Assembly (NCBI RefSeq): GCF_001668725.1
Contig: NZ_LZKL01000025.1
Coordinates: 62,001-126,000, forward strand
From: Mycobacterium sp. E787
GTDB lineage: Bacteria > Actinomycetota > Actinomycetes > Mycobacteriales > Mycobacteriaceae
Length of the DNA: 64,000 nt
Direction: 5' to 3'
Within the stretch, counting starts at the first letter, position 1. Every line of letters starts with the position of its first letter. Position numbers and translations under genes: made by a program. The notes under the pieces were generated by a model that saw nothing but the letters and a program-made list of their open reading frames with translations, had not been told where the DNA came from and did not search any database. Shown piece by piece: positions 60,151-64,000 of this stretch.

Positions 60151-61779
60151 GTGATCACGGCCACGGACCTCGAGGTCCGCGCTGGTGCGCGCATTCTGCT
60201 CTCCCCGGACGGACCGGACCTGCGCGTGCAGCCCGGTGACCGCATCGGGCTGGTCGGCCGCAACGGCGCGGGCAAGACCACCACCCTGCGCATCCTGGCG
60301 GGCGAGAGCCAGCCGTATGCGGGATCGGTGGTCCGCAGCGGCGAAATCGGTTATCTGCCACAGGATCCCAAGGAAGGCGATCTCGACGTGCTGGCCCGCG
60401 ACCGGGTCTTGTCGGCGCGCGGATTGGATGTGCTGCTCACCGACCTGGAGAAGCAGCAGGCGCTGATGGCCGAGGTCGCCGACGACGACGCGCGGGACCG
60501 GGCGATCCGTCGCTACGGGCAGCTGGAGGAGCGGTTCGTGGCGCTGGGCGGGTACGGCGCGGAGAGCGAGGCCAGCCGCATCTGCGCCAGCCTCGGCCTG
60601 CCGGAACGCGTGCTGACGCAGCAGCTGCGGACGCTGTCCGGCGGGCAGCGCCGCCGGGTGGAGCTCGCGCGCATCCTGTTCGCCGCGTCCGACACCGGCG
60701 CCGGATCGTCCACCACGCTGCTGCTGGACGAGCCGACCAACCACCTCGACGCGGACTCGATCGGCTGGCTGCGGGACTTCCTGCGCGGCCACAGCGGCGG
60801 GCTGGTGATCATCAGCCACAACGTCGAGCTGCTCGCCGACGTCGTCAACCGGGTGTGGTTCCTCGACGCCGTGCGCGGCGAGGTCGACGTCTACAACATG
60901 GGCTGGCAGAAGTACCTGGACGCCCGCGCCACCGACGAGCAGCGCCGGCGCCGGGAACGCGCGAACGCCGAGCGCAAGGCCGCGGCGCTGCGCACGCAGG
61001 CCGCGAAGCTCGGCGCCAAGGCGACCAAAGCCGTTGCGGCCCAGAACATGTTGCGCCGCGCCGACCGGATGATGGCCGCGCTGGACGAGGAACGCGTCGC
61101 CGACAAGGTCGCGCGCATCAGGTTCCCGACCCCGGCCGCGTGCGGGCGCACACCGCTGACGGCCTCGGGGTTGAGCAAGGCGTACGGATCGCTCGAGGTG
61201 TTCGCCGGTGTCGACCTGGCCATCGACCGCGGCTCCCGCGTGGTCGTGCTGGGCCTCAACGGGGCGGGGAAGACCACCCTGCTCCGCATCCTGGCCGGCG
61301 TCGAGAGCCCCGACACGGGGGCCGTCGAGCCCGGACACGGTTTGCGGATCGGCTACTTCGCGCAGGAGCACGACACCCTCGACAACGACGCGACCGTGTG
61401 GGAGAACATCCGGCACGCCGCGCCCGACACCGGCGATCAGGAGTTGCGCGGCCTGCTCGGCGCCTTCATGTTCAGCGGTCCGCAGCTCGACCAGCCCGCG
61501 GGGACGCTGTCCGGCGGCGAGAAGACCCGGCTCGCGCTGGCCGGTCTTGTGGCGTCCACGGCCAACGTGTTGCTGCTCGACGAGCCGACCAACAACCTCG
61601 ATCCCGCGTCGCGCGAACAGGTGCTCGATGCGCTGCGCAGTTATCAGGGCGCGGTGGTGTTGGTGACGCACGACCCGGGCGCGGCCGAGGCCCTCGACCC
61701 ACAACGCGTCGTGCTGTTGCCCGACGGCACCGAGGATCACTGGTCCGACGAGTACCGGGATCTCATCGAGCTGGCCTGA
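60151..61779 (+). CDS. ABC-F family ATPase (Rv1473-like)
   Basis: A 542-residue ABC-F protein with two ATPase domains in one chain and no membrane segments. Domain 1 has Walker A LVGRNGAGKTTTLRILAG and signature TLSGGQRRRVELARI. Domain 2 has Walker A VLGLNGAGKTTLLRILAG and signature TLSGGEKTRLALAGL, with Walker B LLLDEPTNNLD. The linker between them (RRRRERANAERKAAALRTQ) is basic and helical, as in ribosome-binding ABC-F factors. Family members rescue or protect ribosomes, and some confer macrolide tolerance; annotation as an exporter would be wrong. An AGGAG ribosome site sets the GTG. Confidence 0.93.
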   Translation: MITATDLEVRAGARILLSPDGPDLRVQPGDRIGLVGRNGAGKTTTLRILAGESQPYAGSVVRSGEIGYLPQDPKEGDLDVLARDRVLSARGLDVLLTDLEKQQALMAEVADDDARDRAIRRYGQLEERFVALGGYGAESEASRICASLGLPERVLTQQLRTLSGGQRRRVELARILFAASDTGAGSSTTLLLDEPTNHLDADSIGWLRDFLRGHSGGLVIISHNVELLADVVNRVWFLDAVRGEVDVYNMGWQKYLDARATDEQRRRRERANAERKAAALRTQAAKLGAKATKAVAAQNMLRRADRMMAALDEERVADKVARIRFPTPAACGRTPLTASGLSKAYGSLEVFAGVDLAIDRGSRVVVLGLNGAGKTTLLRILAGVESPDTGAVEPGHGLRIGYFAQEHDTLDNDATVWENIRHAAPDTGDQELRGLLGAFMFSGPQLDQPAGTLSGGEKTRLALAGLVASTANVLLLDEPTNNLDPASREQVLDALRSYQGAVVLVTHDPGAAEALDPQRVVLLPDGTEDHWSDEYRDLIELA

Positions 61780-61919
61780 CGCCAATTTCGACCAAAGCCG
61801 CCCGCGACCGGCAACGGCTTCTTACGCTATGTGCCTGGGGGCGCAGTCCGGGGGCGGAGGGTCTCAACCACACTTCGGCTCGGCGCGCGAGTCCACGCGA
61901 GCGTAGCGTCACTGCGAAA

Positions 61920-62534
61920 TCAAGTCCCCTCATTCGCAGTGGCGTTGCGTTTGCGCCCCGGATTACCAGAACCGTTGCGCCGCACGGACTTTTCCACCAG
62001 GTCGAGGACGGCGGCCAGTCGCCCGGGGTCCTCGCCGGACGCCAGCCGGGCCACCAGGCCGTCGAGCACCAGTTCCAGGTAGCACTGCAGGACGTCGCCG
62101 GGGACGTCGTCGCGCACCCGGTGCGCCTCCTTCTGCCGGCGCAGCCGATCGGTGGTCGCCGCCGCCAGTTCGGCGGAGCGCTCCGCCCAGCCCCGGCTGA
62201 ACACCGGGTCGTTGCGCAGCTTGCGGGCGATCTCCAACCGGGTGGCCAGCCAGTCGAACTGGTCCGGCGCGGCGAGCATGTCGCGCATCACCTGGATCAG
62301 ACCCTCGCGGGACGCCACCTCCGCCATCCGCTCGGCGTCCTCGTGCGCCAGCGCGAAAAACAAAGCGTCCTTGTCCCGGAAGTGATGGAAGATCGCGCCC
62401 CGCGACATCCCGACCGCCTTTTCCAGCCGACGGACCGTGGCCTTGTCGTAGCCGTACTCGGCGAAGCAGCGACGGGCACCGTCGAGGATCTGGCGGCGGC
62501 GAGCCGCCAGATGGTCCTCGCTGACTTTGGGCAC
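61920..62534 (-). CDS. acnR: TetR-family regulator, AcnR-like
   Basis: A 204-residue TetR-type repressor. The N-terminal helix-turn-helix is ARRCFAEYGYDKATVRRLEK to GMSRGAIFHHFRDKDALFFA. It lies 12 bases downstream of the aconitase gene in the same orientation, as AcnR, the aconitase repressor, does in corynebacteria, and it matches Rv1474c. It probably senses citrate or iron status and controls acn. The GTG start (MPKVSEDHLAARRRQILDGA) fits the family. The C-terminal tail (NGSGNPGRKRNATANEGT) is basic and probably disordered. Confidence 0.92.
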   Translation of the reverse strand: MPKVSEDHLAARRRQILDGARRCFAEYGYDKATVRRLEKAVGMSRGAIFHHFRDKDALFFALAHEDAERMAEVASREGLIQVMRDMLAAPDQFDWLATRLEIARKLRNDPVFSRGWAERSAELAAATTDRLRRQKEAHRVRDDVPGDVLQCYLELVLDGLVARLASGEDPGRLAAVLDLVEKSVRRNGSGNPGRKRNATANEGT

Positions 62535-62546
62535 AGGCGCTGTCGG

Positions 62547-64000
62547 CTATGACTTGAGCATGTTGCGCAGCACGTACTGCAGGATGCCGCCGTTGCGGTA
62601 GTAGTCGGCCTCGCCGGGCGTGTCGATGCGCACCACCGCGTCGAACTCGACCGGATCGCCGGACTCCTTGGCGGCCTTGACATGCACCGTCTTCGGCGTC
62701 TTACCGTCGTTGAGCGCCTCGATGCCGGTGATGTCGAACACCTCGGTGCCGTCCAGCCCGAGGTCTCCCGCCGTCTTGCCCTCGGGGAACTGCAGCGGGA
62801 TGACGCCCATGCCGATCAGGTTGGAGCGGTGAATGCGCTCGAACGACTCGGCGATCACCGCCCGCACGCCCAGCAGCAACGTGCCCTTGGCCGCCCAGTC
62901 GCGCGACGAACCGGACCCGTATTCCTTGCCGCCCAGCACCACCAGCGGAATGCCTTGTGCCGCATAGTTTTGCGCGGCGTCGTAGATGAACGCCTGCGGG
63001 CCGCCGTCCTGGGTGAAGTCGCGGGTGTAGCCGCCGGCGACGTCGTCGAGCAATTGGTTGCGCAGCCTGATGTTGGCGAACGTGCCGCGGATCATCACCT
63101 CGTGGTTGCCGCGCCGCGAACCGAAGGAGTTGTAGTCCTTGCGGTCGACGCCGTGCTCGTCGAGGTACTGTGCCGCCGGGGTGCCCGGCTTGATGCTGCC
63201 GGCGGGCGAGATGTGGTCGGTGGTCACCGAGTCGCCGAGCAGGGCGAGCACGCGGGCGCCGGTGATGTCCTTGATCGGCTCCGGGTCGGCCGACATGCCC
63301 TCGAAGTAGGGGGGCTTGCGCACGTACGTCGAGTCCGGGTTCCACTCGAAGGTGTTGCCGCTGGGCGTCGGCAGGTTGCGCCAGCGCTCGTCGCCCTTGA
63401 ACACGTCGGCGTAGTTCTTCGTGAACATCTCCTGGCTGATCGCCGACGCGATGGTGTCCGACACGTCCTTCTGCGACGGCCAGATGTCCTTGAGGAAGAC
63501 GTCGTTGCCCTCCTTGTCGGTGCCGAGCGGCTCGCTCTCGAAGTCGAAGTCCATGGTCCCGGCCAGCGCGTAGGCGACCACCAGCGGCGGCGACGCCAGG
63601 TAGTTCATCTTCACGTCCGGGTTGATGCGGCCCTCGAAGTTGCGGTTGCCGCTCAGCACAGCCGCCACCGAAAGGTCGTTGTCGTTGATCGCCTTGGAGA
63701 TCTCGTCGGGCAGCGGGCCGGAGTTGCCGATGCACGTGGTGCAGCCGTAGCCGACCAGGTAGAAGCCCAGCTTCTCCAGGTAGGGCCACAGGCCGGCCTT
63801 GTCGTAGTAGTCGTGCACCACCTGCGAGCCGGGCGCCATCGTCGTCTTCACCCACGGCTTGGAGGTCAGCCCCTTCTCCACGGCGTTGCGGGCCAGCAGG
63901 GCCGCGCCGAGCATCACCTCCGGGTTGGAGGTGTTGGTGCACGACGTGACCGCGGCGATCACCACCGCGCCGTGGTCGAGCACGAACTCGCCCCGTTCGT
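62547..64000 (-). CDS. acn: Aconitate hydratase A (aconitase), 3' part
   Basis: Only the C-terminal 484 codons are visible; the gene runs off the right edge. Aconitase interconverts citrate and isocitrate with a [4Fe-4S] cluster and can be an iron-responsive RNA-binding protein when apo. Cluster Cys ligands are in [11 protein letters not shown] and in [15 protein letters not shown]. The swivelling C-terminal domain contains [34 protein letters not shown] and [17 protein letters not shown], with the active-site Ser/Arg. It is followed by acnR 12 bases downstream. The full mycobacterial protein is about 940 residues. Confidence 0.97.
   Translation of the reverse strand, partial: ERGEFVLDHGAVVIAAVTSCTNTSNPEVMLGAALLARNAVEKGLTSKPWVKTTMAPGSQVVHDYYDKAGLWPYLEKLGFYLVGYGCTTCIGNSGPLPDEISKAINDNDLSVAAVLSGNRNFEGRINPDVKMNYLASPPLVVAYALAGTMDFDFESEPLGTDKEGNDVFLKDIWPSQKDVSDTIASAISQEMFTKNYADVFKGDERWRNLPTPSGNTFEWNPDSTYVRKPPYFEGMSADPEPIKDITGARVLALLGDSVTTDHISPAGSIKPGTPAAQYLDEHGVDRKDYNSFGSRRGNHEVMIRGTFANIRLRNQLLDDVAGGYTRDFTQDGGPQAFIYDAAQNYAAQGIPLVVLGGKEYGSGSSRDWAAKGTLLLGVRAVIAESFERIHRSNLIGMGVIPLQFPEGKTAGDLGLDGTEVFDITGIEALNDGKTPKTVHVKAAKESGDPVEFDAVVRIDTPGEADYYRNGGILQYVLRNMLKS

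Overview
The window looks like chromosome of a slow-growing Mycobacterium outside the M. tuberculosis complex. The DNA is very GC-rich, starts are often GTG or TTG, two genes encode PE_PGRS proteins, and the gene order largely follows the M. tuberculosis uvrC-to-acn segment (about Rv1420 to Rv1475c), with several insertions and losses. Comparisons with M. tuberculosis are from memory; no search was run.

Layout. 1-1224: a truncated PE_PGRS protein with an aspartic-protease-like domain. 1358-6250: uvrC-rapZ-cuvA-whiA, overlapping genes on the + strand. 6272-7660: a wax ester synthase/DGAT. 7716-11582: an inserted steroid-oxygenase island with close relatives of HsaA, CYP125 and KshA. Each of its two transcription units is preceded by a KstR-like operator and a DosR-like box. 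11690-15390: a lipid operon on the - strand (acyltransferase, FadD12, LipO-like esterase). 15849-19864: a small unknown gene, a DUF3556 membrane protein, an L,D-transpeptidase and a Pro-Gly-Val-rich secreted protein. 20161-23500: gap-pgk-tpiA-secG. 23487-29700: an APC transporter, PEP carboxylase, a DUF1206 membrane protein and a small helical protein. 29724-36208: the pentose phosphate operon tkt-tal-zwf-opcA-pgl on the - strand.

36463-43643: ctaB, a quinone oxidoreductase, an ATP-grasp-like gene apparently missing its core, ctaA, a two-gene ABC exporter and mptB. 43797-49994: the complete suf operon sufR-B-D-C-S-U-T, with an exact match to the reported SufR operator over the sufR start. 50053-53227: two related DUF5666-like secreted proteins flanking an APC permease. 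53291-56777: fadE15, a PE_PGRS gene and a thioredoxin behind a SigH-like promoter. 56787-59286: an orphan PapA-type acyltransferase divergent from a sulfolipid/GPL-addressing (SfLAP/GAP) membrane protein. 59323-64000: echA12, an ABC-F ATPase, an AcnR-like TetR regulator and the 3' part of aconitase.

How the parts fit. Most of the window is core metabolism: lower glycolysis, anaplerosis, pentose phosphate NADPH supply, heme A synthesis, Fe-S assembly and aconitase. The most interesting accessory piece is the steroid island: it carries only oxygen-requiring steps of cholesterol breakdown and has sequence signs of control by both sterol (KstR) and hypoxia/NO (DosR). Many starts (uvrC, WS/DGAT, secG, APC, ctaA, mptB, SfLAP, echA12) follow a TAnnnT -10 element by 6-7 bases with no Shine-Dalgarno, the usual signature of mycobacterial leaderless mRNAs.
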